From positions 1-62,801 of the forward strand of contig NZ_JAAAWJ010000004.1 of assembly GCF_009914725.1 (NCBI RefSeq): a stretch of DNA of 62,801 bases, given 5' to 3'. The first letter of the stretch is position 1. Each line of letters begins with the position of its first letter. Positions 35,483-43,165 of this stretch are shown in pieces. The translations under genes were made by a program, and so were the position numbers. The notes under the pieces are model-generated. The model made no database searches, was not told the origin of the DNA, and was given only the letters and a program-made list of their open reading frames with translations. This DNA comes from Methanogenium sp. MK-MG (GTDB lineage Archaea; Halobacteriota; Methanomicrobia; Methanomicrobiales; Methanomicrobiaceae).

Positions 35483-35491
35483 TTTTAAAAA
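35483..35491 (+). promoter_or_regulatory. TATA box for the second binding-protein gene
   Basis: TTTTAAAAA lies about 27 bases before the ATG at 35515, predicting a nearly leaderless message and separate expression of the second copy. Another AT-rich element, CATTATAAATAC, lies at 35430-35441. Confidence 0.45.
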
Positions 35492-35514
35492 CCCACTGCC
35501 CAGTTAATGAACAT

Positions 35515-36333
35515 ATGAGTAAAAAATACTGGGCATTCGCTGCCATCATTGCAGCCTTCTGCCTCTGTATGGTATGCGGATGCACATCCGAGGCATCACT
35601 TACTCCGGATGGAGGACAGATTACCACCGAAGACAAATCACTGATTGTCTACTCCGGCGCAGGACTGCGCGATCCAATGGACGAGATTGCACAGGTCTAC
35701 CAGGAGAAGACCGGCACTGAGATTAAATACACGTACAGCGGCTCAGCACAGCTGCTCTCACAGATGGAACTTCTACAGAAAGGGGACTGTTACATGCCCG
35801 GTGCAAAGGCATACATCGACTCCGCAGCAGAGAAGGGATTTATCAACAGCAGTGAGGATGTCGTCTATCACGTGCTGGCCATAGCAGTAGAACCCGGCAA
35901 CCCGAAGAATATCACCAGCCTCAAAGACCTCACCGAGGATGGTGTAACGGTTGCCATAGGTGAACCAACTGGAAATGCTGTCGGAAAAGCCACCCAGAAA
36001 ATCTATGAGAAGGCAGGCCTCTGGGATGACCTGCAGGACAACATCGTTGTGCGATCAGGGACCGTTAACGAACTTCTTGTATACATGAACATGGACCAGG
36101 CAGATGCCGCCATCATATGGGAAGACCTCCTCGGCAACTCAGACGTCGAACAGGTAGACATTCCCCATGAGGAAGGGTTTGTCAAGGTCATCCCGGTGGG
36201 CACCCTGACGTTCTCCGACAAACCGGCAGAAGCACAGGCATTTGCTGACTTTATCGCATCAGACGAAGGCAAGGCCATCTTTGTAAAGCACGGATTTGAG
36301 ACATACCCGTCTGCAAAATACGGGGATGCCTGA
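35515..36333 (+). CDS. Molybdate/tungstate-type ABC transporter substrate-binding protein (second copy)
   Basis: This 272-residue tandem paralogue of the preceding gene has the same architecture: MSKKYWAFAAIIAAFCLCMV, a lipobox-like CGC, then LIVYSGAGLRDPMDEIAQVY. The two mature proteins share most residues, including long identical blocks such as EKTGTEIKYTYSGSAQLLSQ. The region before the mature domain differs, and one Cys near the N-terminus of the mature domain is Ser here. Separate promoters suggest different conditions of use. The permease and ATPase genes follow after trmO. Confidence 0.85.
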   Translation: MSKKYWAFAAIIAAFCLCMVCGCTSEASLTPDGGQITTEDKSLIVYSGAGLRDPMDEIAQVYQEKTGTEIKYTYSGSAQLLSQMELLQKGDCYMPGAKAYIDSAAEKGFINSSEDVVYHVLAIAVEPGNPKNITSLKDLTEDGVTVAIGEPTGNAVGKATQKIYEKAGLWDDLQDNIVVRSGTVNELLVYMNMDQADAAIIWEDLLGNSDVEQVDIPHEEGFVKVIPVGTLTFSDKPAEAQAFADFIASDEGKAIFVKHGFETYPSAKYGDA

Positions 36334-36387
36334 ATATTCATTTTTTAAAACTGAATCAAACAAAAATCAGATGAGAGGCAAATAAGT

Positions 36388-36903
36388 ATGACAGACATCG
36401 TATTCAGACCAATTGGAATTATCCACTCCGAACACACGGAACATGAGAACACCCCGATTCAGGGGATATTTAACCCGTCACGGGGCCGGGTGGAAGTATT
36501 TGAGGAATTCGCAGAAGGTCTGCGTGACATCGAATCCTTCTCACACCTGATCTTAATATATCACTTTGACCGTGCAACCGGGAAGAACCTGACCCAGAAG
36601 CCATTCTTGGACGGTGAGAAAGAACGCGGCATCTTTGCCATTCGCCACTTCAACCGCCCAAACCCCATTGGACTATCTATCGTGAGACTTCTGGACGTGC
36701 ACGACAACATACTGGAGATAGAGCAGGTGGACATCCTTGATGGGACACCGATTCTTGACATCAAGCCGTATGTGCACCAGTTTGACCACCGAGAGGAGGT
36801 CGAAAACGGATGGGTGGACAATACCCACATGGACGACATTGGTGCATGGAATGCCACCCCGAAAGGACTCAGGGACAAGGGGAGGGCTAAGCATGAAAAG
36901 TGA
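36388..36903 (+). CDS. tRNA m6t6A37 methyltransferase TrmO family
   Basis: This 171-residue protein is of the TrmO/TsaA (UPF0066) beta-barrel family, which methylates threonylcarbamoyl-adenosine at position 37 of certain tRNAs using SAM. Family motifs are RPIGIIHSEH at the start, a central SHLILIYHFDRA, and FAIRHFNRPNPIGLSIVRLL near residues 84-103 with the invariant RPNPIG. GTPILDIKPYVHQFD follows. It sits between the binding proteins and permease of the transporter and overlaps the permease gene by eleven bases, so it is part of that operon. A role connected to metal uptake is not obvious. Confidence 0.88.
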   Translation: MTDIVFRPIGIIHSEHTEHENTPIQGIFNPSRGRVEVFEEFAEGLRDIESFSHLILIYHFDRATGKNLTQKPFLDGEKERGIFAIRHFNRPNPIGLSIVRLLDVHDNILEIEQVDILDGTPILDIKPYVHQFDHREEVENGWVDNTHMDDIGAWNATPKGLRDKGRAKHEK

Positions 36904-37690
36904 CCTGCGGCGAAACTGGGTGAAGGTCATTAGCATCTCAGTGGCCCTTGTGCTCACTGGCTTTATCATCGCCCTTCTGCTCCTTGTGGTGACGCACCCT
37001 GACCCTGCCGCAGTGGTTGAATCACTGATGAGTAAGGAAATTCAGTTTGCAATCTACCTCAGCCTTGTCACATCCATCATATCCACTCTTCTGTGCGTAC
37101 TCATCGCAGTGCCCGCAGCCTATGCACTGGCCAGGTATGATTTCTGGGGAAAAAGTTTCGTGAGCACGATTCTTGATCTTCCTCTCGCCCTGCCCCCGCT
37201 TGTGGCAGGTGTGGGACTGTTGCTCTTCTTTGGGACAACTCCCATCGGCGATTTCCTTGAATCAATAGGCATTGTCTTTGTCTTTACCCCCCTTGGAATT
37301 ATCATCGCCCAGTTCTTCGTGAACATGCCGTTTATGCTGCGGATTATGCGTTCAACATTCACCGACATCTCCCCCCGGTATGAATATGTGGCCTGTACAC
37401 TCGGGTGCACCAACCTCCAGGCCATCTGGCGGGTGACCATTCCAATGGCAGTCAATGGATTTCTCGCAGGCGCTGTTATCACATGGGCAAAAGGCATCGG
37501 TGAATTCGGTGCCGCCCTGATGATTGCCGGTGCAACGCGGATGAAGACCGAGACACTGCCCATTTCGCTCTTTTTAAACATGTCCTGCGGTGAGCTGGAG
37601 ATGGCCATATCTGCTGCAATCATTCTTATGGTGATATCATTGGTATCCCTCTATGTCTTTGAATACTTCGGAGGATCGGCGAAATTCTAA
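36893..37690 (+). CDS. Molybdate/tungstate-type ABC transporter permease
   Basis: This is a 265-residue inner-membrane permease with about six helices, the first at residues 12-33. The EAA loop that docks the ATPase is EYVACTLGCTNLQAIWRVTI followed by AKGIGEFGAALMIAG near residues 165-215, typical of ModB/WtpB. The start at 36893 (MKSDLRRNW) follows GGGAGGG; a longer in-frame extension lies inside trmO in another frame. The ATPase gene follows after 14 bases. Confidence 0.9.
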   Translation: MKSDLRRNWVKVISISVALVLTGFIIALLLLVVTHPDPAAVVESLMSKEIQFAIYLSLVTSIISTLLCVLIAVPAAYALARYDFWGKSFVSTILDLPLALPPLVAGVGLLLFFGTTPIGDFLESIGIVFVFTPLGIIIAQFFVNMPFMLRIMRSTFTDISPRYEYVACTLGCTNLQAIWRVTIPMAVNGFLAGAVITWAKGIGEFGAALMIAGATRMKTETLPISLFLNMSCGELEMAISAAIILMVISLVSLYVFEYFGGSAKF

Positions 37691-37704
37691 AACCGGTGAA
37701 CATC

Positions 37705-38763
37705 ATGCTAACGATAGAACATATTTCAAAAGATTTAGGTGAGTTCATCCTTGACGATGTCTCCCTCAGAGTCGAAGACGGAGAGTACTTTGTCATCATC
37801 GGGCCCACCGGTGCCGGCAAGACCATTCTTCTGGAGACCATTGCCGGGGTATACCCCCCTGACTCAGGCACCGTCGTCCTCGATGGCCGCGATGTGACCT
37901 TTGTGCCTCCCCGTGAACGAAACATCACGATGGTTTACCAGGACTACATGCTCTTCCCCCACCTGACGGTTGAGGAGAATATAGGATTTGGCCTGAAGAA
38001 CCGGAAACTTCCGCCGGACGAGATTGCGCAGAAAGTGAGGGATGTGGCAGAAATATTTGGCATCGGACACCTGCTCCACCGCTACCCGAACACCCTCTCC
38101 GGCGGAGAACAACAGCGTGCGGCAATCTCACGGGCAATCGTCCTCGAACCCTCCATCCTGCTGCTGGACGAACCCCTGAGTGCACTGGACGGCCAGACGC
38201 GTGAGCGCCTCAGGATTGAATTAAAACGCCTGCATGCCACTTATAAAACAACAATCATCCACATCACGCATAACTTTGAGGAGGTATTTTCCCTTGCCTC
38301 ACGGGTGGCAGTGATGCACCAGGGAAAAATCATGCAGGTCGGGACATCCGACGAGGTATTCCGGCACCCTAATTCTGAGTTTATTGCAGAGTTTGTCGGT
38401 GTGCAGAACATCTTCCGGGGCACCTGCATGGTAACAGACGGCCTTTCCGAGATCACAGTGAAAGGAACAGATGGCCCTCACCTCATCTGTTCGTCTCTCT
38501 GCGCGGGCAATACCGATGTCACAGCCACCATCCGGCCGGAAGACATCATGGTCTCCTGCACCAGAGTTGAGTCCACCGCACGGAATTCCTTTGCAGGCAC
38601 CATCACCGATGTGGCAGACAACGGCTCGATGGTACGGATTGCCGTAGATACCGGCCTGCCCTTTATTGCTGCAGTTACCCGGCAGGGATGGTACTCCCTT
38701 GGTGCAGAGATCGGCGACACGGTATATCTTACCGTGATGGCACAGTCTGTGCATATTTTCTGA
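37705..38763 (+). CDS. Molybdate/tungstate-type ABC transporter ATP-binding protein
   Basis: This 352-residue ATPase has Walker A IIGPTGAGKTILLETIAG near residues 32-49, a Q-loop (MVYQDYMLFPH), signature LSGGEQQRAAISRA, Walker B ILLLDEPLSALDGQ and an H-switch (IIHITHNFEE). The C-terminal part (about 240-350) is an OB/TOBE-like domain (VTATIRPEDIMVS and FAGTITDVADNGSMVRIAVD), which in such transporters can bind oxyanion for regulation. The ATG at 37705 with GGTGA five bases upstream is preferred to GTG at 37696. Confidence 0.93.
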   Translation: MLTIEHISKDLGEFILDDVSLRVEDGEYFVIIGPTGAGKTILLETIAGVYPPDSGTVVLDGRDVTFVPPRERNITMVYQDYMLFPHLTVEENIGFGLKNRKLPPDEIAQKVRDVAEIFGIGHLLHRYPNTLSGGEQQRAAISRAIVLEPSILLLDEPLSALDGQTRERLRIELKRLHATYKTTIIHITHNFEEVFSLASRVAVMHQGKIMQVGTSDEVFRHPNSEFIAEFVGVQNIFRGTCMVTDGLSEITVKGTDGPHLICSSLCAGNTDVTATIRPEDIMVSCTRVESTARNSFAGTITDVADNGSMVRIAVDTGLPFIAAVTRQGWYSLGAEIGDTVYLTVMAQSVHIF

Positions 38764-39182
38764 TATTTTACCCTCCCATCCATTTATTACTCATATGTTC
38801 TTTATGTGCGGCACCTCCCGGAACCACTCCTGAAAACCCCGTACAGAACCACGAATGCACACACCATGCACCCTGATCTGCGCATATGAATCCCGGCACC
38901 CGCCTGTATATCCCCTGTCTGCCGCCGGCAATTTAAAACACTGTGGGGCGTAACGGGTTCATTTATGGCAAAATTAGATATATTGAGTTAATTTCATAAT
39001 GTAAATTGAAAATTAAAACATGCGTTAATTGGATCAATTCAAAAAATAAAGATATTAAGGCGATAGAATCTGATTTAAATGCCAATTATCTGATCAATCA
39101 GATTTCTGCACGAATATAATCAACCAAACCATTAAATCTTCAATTAAATGATGTATTAATACAACATTATGTCGGAGCAGAC
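38764..39182. other. Long AT-rich regulatory gap
   Basis: About 420 bases without a supportable gene. The right half is very AT-rich. It contains a reverse-oriented CATATGAGTAATAA motif at 38784-38797 and the ATCTGAT operator set near 39068-39103. Possible TATA elements lie near 39140-39160 ahead of the next gene. Confidence 0.5.
39068..39103 (+). promoter_or_regulatory. Three ATCTGAT half-sites, two forming a palindrome
   Basis: ATCTGATCAATCAGAT at 39088-39103 is a 7-2-7 inverted repeat. A third half-site, ATCTGAT at 39068-39074, lies exactly 20 bases (about two helical turns) upstream on the same strand. This spacing suggests cooperative binding of a dimeric regulator about 80-115 bases ahead of the AdoMet decarboxylase-like gene. 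Confidence 0.5.
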
Positions 39183-39596
39183 ATGGAACAGGTAGCAGTA
39201 GTATCCACATCTGATGAGGGGATCATCAGACAATTCAGAGAGTCAGACGCTTGGGGTCTTGCGACCGCAGTCGACCTTAAGAAATGTAACCCGGAAATAA
39301 TCCGGGATGCGGAAAAGATTCGTGATTTCGTAGCACAGCTGTGTGAACTCATTGACATGAAACCATTTGGTGAAACACAGGTCGTCCATTTCGGTCCAAA
39401 TGAGCGGGTTGCCGGATATTCCATGACCCAGCTGATTGAAACCTCGCTGATATCAGGCCACTTTGCCAATGACACAAACGCGGCATACCTTGATATCTTC
39501 AGCTGCAAGGAATACCCTCCCGAGATCATGGGAGAATTCTGTAAAGATTTCTTCGAAGCTGAATCCTGTGGTATACAGGTTTTGTTCAGAAATTAA
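39183..39596 (+). CDS. S-adenosylmethionine decarboxylase-like protein
   Basis: This 137-residue protein resembles the small pyruvoyl AdoMet decarboxylases that supply aminopropyl groups for polyamines. In Thermotoga-type enzymes Ser63, His68 and Cys83 form the cleavage and catalytic set. Here TSLISGHF and AAYLDIFSCKE place S88, H93 and C108 with exactly the same spacing. The residue before the Ser is Thr rather than the usual Glu, so self-cleavage is uncertain. The N-terminal half is divergent. GGAG lies seven bases before the ATG. It could be a diverged paralogue with another role. Confidence 0.65.
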   Translation: MEQVAVVSTSDEGIIRQFRESDAWGLATAVDLKKCNPEIIRDAEKIRDFVAQLCELIDMKPFGETQVVHFGPNERVAGYSMTQLIETSLISGHFANDTNAAYLDIFSCKEYPPEIMGEFCKDFFEAESCGIQVLFRN

Positions 39597-39993
39597 ATAC
39601 GGCCGGGATGGCTCGTATTCTCATTTTTTTGCAGGGGACACTCCTGCACATACCGTTTTTTTAATCAAACCCGTCTTCTGCACTGTTCATTACACATTAC
39701 AGAGATGTTTCTATCCATTACGGGATATTGCGCACTTCTGTGTACACCAGGGTTTCTGCCGGATACATGCATCCGGAATCATCCCGCACCTATACCAAAA
39801 AGATGCCAGGGAAAAAATAAAAGAAATGATAAGTGAATCTGAAGCCTGGAGCAGACTTAAATCATACGGGAGGAATTGATTTGCGGTGAATTCCCCTCGC
39901 ATGCGGAGGTGTTGAATGGGGGTGTTCTCATCCCCATCTGTTACTTGACCGGTTCTGTTCAAAAACACCCGCCGGGCAGGGTGAAAGTATTCT
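39597..39993. other. Gap with only weak reading frames
   Basis: About 400 bases. A T-run (TTTTTTTGC) just after 39624 may end the preceding transcript. A plus-strand frame ends in a protein-like EKIKEMISESEAW segment near 39810-39879 but has no supported start; it may be a gene remnant. Nothing else is recognised. Confidence 0.4.
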
Positions 39994-40197
39994 TCAGCCA
40001 GGAGCTACTATACATCTGACGCCAAACCTCTCACCATACCGGAATACACCGGTGGTTCTGGTATATTCATCGTCCTGGTCGCCGGTCCCGGACGGCACAA
40101 ACTGCCAAATGTCCCCAGTGTAATTCGGTGCGCCAAAGAAACTCGCAACAAGCACTACAAAGATGCCAATCCTCCCCTGACGTGAACGTTTACCCAT
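39994..40197 (-). CDS. Possible small protein with one hydrophobic segment
   Basis: This 67-codon frame starts MGKRSRQGRIGIFVVLVASF, a basic head followed by a short hydrophobic stretch, then a soluble tail (GDIWQFVPSGTGDQDDEYTR). It could be a small secreted or membrane protein. The ribosome site is weak and I know no family, so coding status is uncertain. Confidence 0.35.
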   Translation of the reverse strand: MGKRSRQGRIGIFVVLVASFFGAPNYTGDIWQFVPSGTGDQDDEYTRTTGVFRYGERFGVRCIVAPG

Positions 40198-40255
40198 CTC
40201 TACATAATCAGGGAGGCAGATAAAAAAGGATGCATATCCCGGCTGCTATCCCGGG

Positions 40256-40981
40256 TTAATACATATCACGGGAGACAAACGTCTCTTCAAACCGGCCATT
40301 GCAGAAGACCATGACCGGCACTGCTTCACCGTGGCAGAAGTTCTGCATCGCAAGATCATATGTCCGGCGGACATACCGGAGCCCCTCTTCTTCAAAAAGA
40401 ACAATGAGTGCCCGGAAGAATAGGATCTGATGATCCAGGTATTCCTTTTCGTAGCGTATTGTCTCTTCTGCCGCTGCTGACGCGTCTTCAGTGGTCATGG
40501 GCACCTGGTACTCGCCATGGGTGTTCAGGCCGGAGATATGGCACAGGCGCAGGTCTCCGGATGCATCCGCCTCCCGATGCAGCATATATGGATATACCCG
40601 GCAGATTAAGGGCCGGTCTGCATAGATACGGCACCAGCCGGATTCGTTAAGAAACGTGCAGACGTTTCCGTCCTTTGTCTTCAGGGCATACCCGGACACA
40701 AAGAACCGGCCGTTCTGGTCACATGCCTCAAAATACGGTGCAGGCACCACTACATCCGGATGTGCTTCTCTGATGCGGTGCAGATCCTCATCAAGTAAAA
40801 ATACATGGTCATTGACTGCCTTCGTGCAGCAGCGGCCGCAACATGTGCAGGAAAAACCGGTCTCGCGGACGATCTCAGCATACTCACCCATCGGATATTC
40901 TTCAAGAAGCTCACGCTCCTCTTCCAGTCCACTCAGCTGTCTATGAAGCACTGCCTTTGAGATTCTCTCACCTGGAGACAT
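40256..40981 (-). CDS. YkgJ family cysteine cluster protein
   Basis: This protein of about 241 residues contains the YkgJ Zn/Fe-S chelating pattern. FSCTCCGRCCTKAVNDHVFL near residues 43-62, KDGNVCTFLNESGWCRIYAD and RPLICRVYPYMLH give the CxxCxxCC...C...C..Y..RP..CR.YP signature. Function of the family is not well defined; oxidoreductase-type metal binding is likely. The ATG at 40981 (MSPGERISK) is used; an in-frame start 16 codons earlier is possible. It is divergent from the DNA methyltransferase. Confidence 0.85.
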   Translation of the reverse strand: MSPGERISKAVLHRQLSGLEEERELLEEYPMGEYAEIVRETGFSCTCCGRCCTKAVNDHVFLLDEDLHRIREAHPDVVVPAPYFEACDQNGRFFVSGYALKTKDGNVCTFLNESGWCRIYADRPLICRVYPYMLHREADASGDLRLCHISGLNTHGEYQVPMTTEDASAAAEETIRYEKEYLDHQILFFRALIVLFEEEGLRYVRRTYDLAMQNFCHGEAVPVMVFCNGRFEETFVSRDMY

Positions 40982-41089
40982 GTTTCTTTCTGAAAATACT
41001 TCCACCTTTCTTTGTGGGCAGGCATTCACCGATCATGTCTCATAAATCTGATGAGTGGAAAATATACCAGACAGAAACCGGGCGTGTAC

Positions 41090-41926
41090 ATGAATATGCC
41101 GTCATACATTGAGACTGACCGGATTTACCGGATGGACTGCCTTGAGGGCATGAAACTGATGCAAAGCGGCACTGTGGATATCGTTGTCACATCGCCTCCC
41201 TACAATATAGGCAAACCATATGCAACCCATGATGACACCATGCCCTATGACGAATATCTGGACTGGATGCACCGCATAGCGCATGAATCACGCCGCATCC
41301 TTCGCAATGACGGCTCTTTTTTTCTGAATGTCGGCGGAAAACCCCGTGAACCATGGGTGCCCTATGATGTCATGCAGGAATTCAGGGAGGATTACATCCT
41401 CCAGAATGTGATACACTGGGTGAAGTCTGTCTCCATTGCAAAGGAAGACGCAGGCAACTATGGGGCCATCAGGGATGACATATCAGTCGGGCACTATCAG
41501 CCGGTAAATTCTGACCGGTTTCTGAGCCAGTGCCATGAACATATCTTCCATTTCACCCCGGCAGGCACAACAAAACTGGATAAACTTGCAGTCGGGGTAA
41601 AATATCAGGACAAGACCAATATCGGCCGCTGGAAACAGGCAACACAGGACCTGCGTGACCGGGGCAATGTCTGGTTTATTCCCTACAAAACTATCCGTTC
41701 ATCCCGCCCGCACCCCGCCAGTTTCCCGGAGAAACTTCCGGAGATGTGCATCCGCCTGCACGGACATACCCCTGATACCCTCGTCTGTGACCCCTTCATG
41801 GGCATCGGTAATACCGCCCTTGCATGCGTCACCCTCGGTGTGCACTACATCGGATTTGATATAGACCCGGAATACTGTGACTGTGCAGAGGAACGGATAC
41901 GAAGGCGCGCCATGTCGGGAACATGA
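41090..41926 (+). CDS. Orphan site-specific DNA methyltransferase (N4-cytosine/N6-adenine type)
   Basis: This 278-residue methyltransferase carries catalytic motif IV TSPPYNIG at residues 34-41, before the SAM motif I region DPFMGIGNTALACVTLG near 242-258, which is the beta-class order. TSPPY is most common in N4-cytosine enzymes. The C-terminal GFDIDPEYC is the motif II-like acidic strand. No target-recognition insert of large size and no restriction endonuclease are nearby, so it is an orphan. The ATG at 41090 is chosen; another ATG two codons later is possible. A permease gene starts right after the stop. Confidence 0.85.
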   Translation: MNMPSYIETDRIYRMDCLEGMKLMQSGTVDIVVTSPPYNIGKPYATHDDTMPYDEYLDWMHRIAHESRRILRNDGSFFLNVGGKPREPWVPYDVMQEFREDYILQNVIHWVKSVSIAKEDAGNYGAIRDDISVGHYQPVNSDRFLSQCHEHIFHFTPAGTTKLDKLAVGVKYQDKTNIGRWKQATQDLRDRGNVWFIPYKTIRSSRPHPASFPEKLPEMCIRLHGHTPDTLVCDPFMGIGNTALACVTLGVHYIGFDIDPEYCDCAEERIRRRAMSGT

Positions 41927-41927
41927 G

Positions 41928-43163
41928 ATGGCCCCTATAATCGCACTCATTCTTACAATTGCGATAATCGCCGTCGTGGCCTCCAGGCATGCCATCCCGC
42001 CGTTTATCACCCTCACGGGAGGGGCCCTGTTTTTTGCACTGCTCACCGGCATGGGCGAGAGTGCGGTTTTGGCATTTACGGGCGGTGCCGGGGCACTCTT
42101 TGCGCTCCTCGGGATACCGGTATACTGTGGATCCGTCATCGCCAAATTCCTGAGCAGAGACGGCGGTGCAGAACGCATTGTGGAGGATATCGGGCGGTTT
42201 GCCCACCGGCCGGTCTCCGCCGCCGCCCTCTCCGGCTACCTGCTCTCAGTCCCGATGATGTGCTGCATCACACCCTTTATCGTCCTCACACCGGTGCTTG
42301 CGGGTATCCGCAGAAGACTGCACTGCACCACTTCACTTTACTATGCAGCCGCATGCGGGTCAGTCATATCGTTTGTTTTTATCTACCCTCTTCCGGTCAC
42401 TTATGCGATTACAAACAGTCTGCAGCCGGGGGATTTTGTCGCCGGCAGTTACCTGCAGGTCGCACTGCCCCTCTCACTCATTGCACTCATCATTGTTGCA
42501 TACCTCTCCGTGCGAAATCATGCATGCAGCATTAGCAGCCCGAATAGTAAAGAAACAGCGCCCGGCAGTCGCAGGCAGGCATGGATTCCGGTTATTCTGC
42601 CGGTCGCCTGTCTTGCTGTCGGCCACATCATCGCACCCCTCTCCATTCTCGCAAACATCAATATCGCACTATTTGCAGGTCTCTGCGGCGCCATTATCCT
42701 CTCGCCGGCAGCATCCCGCGTTCCGGCACTGGAATCAGGTACGAAACATGCCGGCATCATCATCTTTGATCTCTGCGGTGCAGGCGGCCTTGGGGCAGTG
42801 GTCGCAGCAGAAGGAGGAATTGCTGCTGCCCTGCCGTCACTCACTCCCCTCCTTCCGGCAATCCTCATACCCTTTGTCATCGCAGCCCTCTTCCAGGCCG
42901 CACAGGGCTCAAGGGTCGTATCAGCGGTCATCACCGCATCACTGCTTGCAGGAACTGAGATCATGGCCACCGTCCCCGCCCTGCCTCTCGTCCTGATGAC
43001 AGCAGCAGGATGCATGATGTTCAGTTTTGTAACAGATCCCTTCTTCTGGCTGATACGCCGGACAACAGGCGATAGTCTGCGGGACGTATGTATGCACTAC
43101 ACCGTACCCCTGTTCTGTGCAGGAACGATAACCGCCGGCATCACTCTGTTCATCTTCGGCTGA
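41928..43163 (+). CDS. GntP-type / ion-transporter-like permease
   Basis: This 411-residue polytopic membrane protein has about 11-12 hydrophobic segments. Its start IIALILTIAIIAVVASRHAI, the re-entrant GMGESAVLAFTGGAGALFAL and the later AAEGGIAAALPSLTPLLPAI, PFVIAALFQAAQGSRVVSAV and MMFSFVTDPFFWLI resemble gluconate/H+ symporters. In that family AAQGS...A is part of the conserved core. The substrate is unknown; sugar acids would be surprising in a methanogen. It starts one base after the methyltransferase stop. Confidence 0.75.
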   Translation: MAPIIALILTIAIIAVVASRHAIPPFITLTGGALFFALLTGMGESAVLAFTGGAGALFALLGIPVYCGSVIAKFLSRDGGAERIVEDIGRFAHRPVSAAALSGYLLSVPMMCCITPFIVLTPVLAGIRRRLHCTTSLYYAAACGSVISFVFIYPLPVTYAITNSLQPGDFVAGSYLQVALPLSLIALIIVAYLSVRNHACSISSPNSKETAPGSRRQAWIPVILPVACLAVGHIIAPLSILANINIALFAGLCGAIILSPAASRVPALESGTKHAGIIIFDLCGAGGLGAVVAAEGGIAAALPSLTPLLPAILIPFVIAALFQAAQGSRVVSAVITASLLAGTEIMATVPALPLVLMTAAGCMMFSFVTDPFFWLIRRTTGDSLRDVCMHYTVPLFCAGTITAGITLFIFG

Positions 43164-43165
43164 AA

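Noticed and set aside
39463-39879. A 138-codon frame overlapping the AdoMet decarboxylase-like gene
   Set aside because: The first half is out of frame with a conserved gene; only the last 25 codons look protein-like and they have no start.
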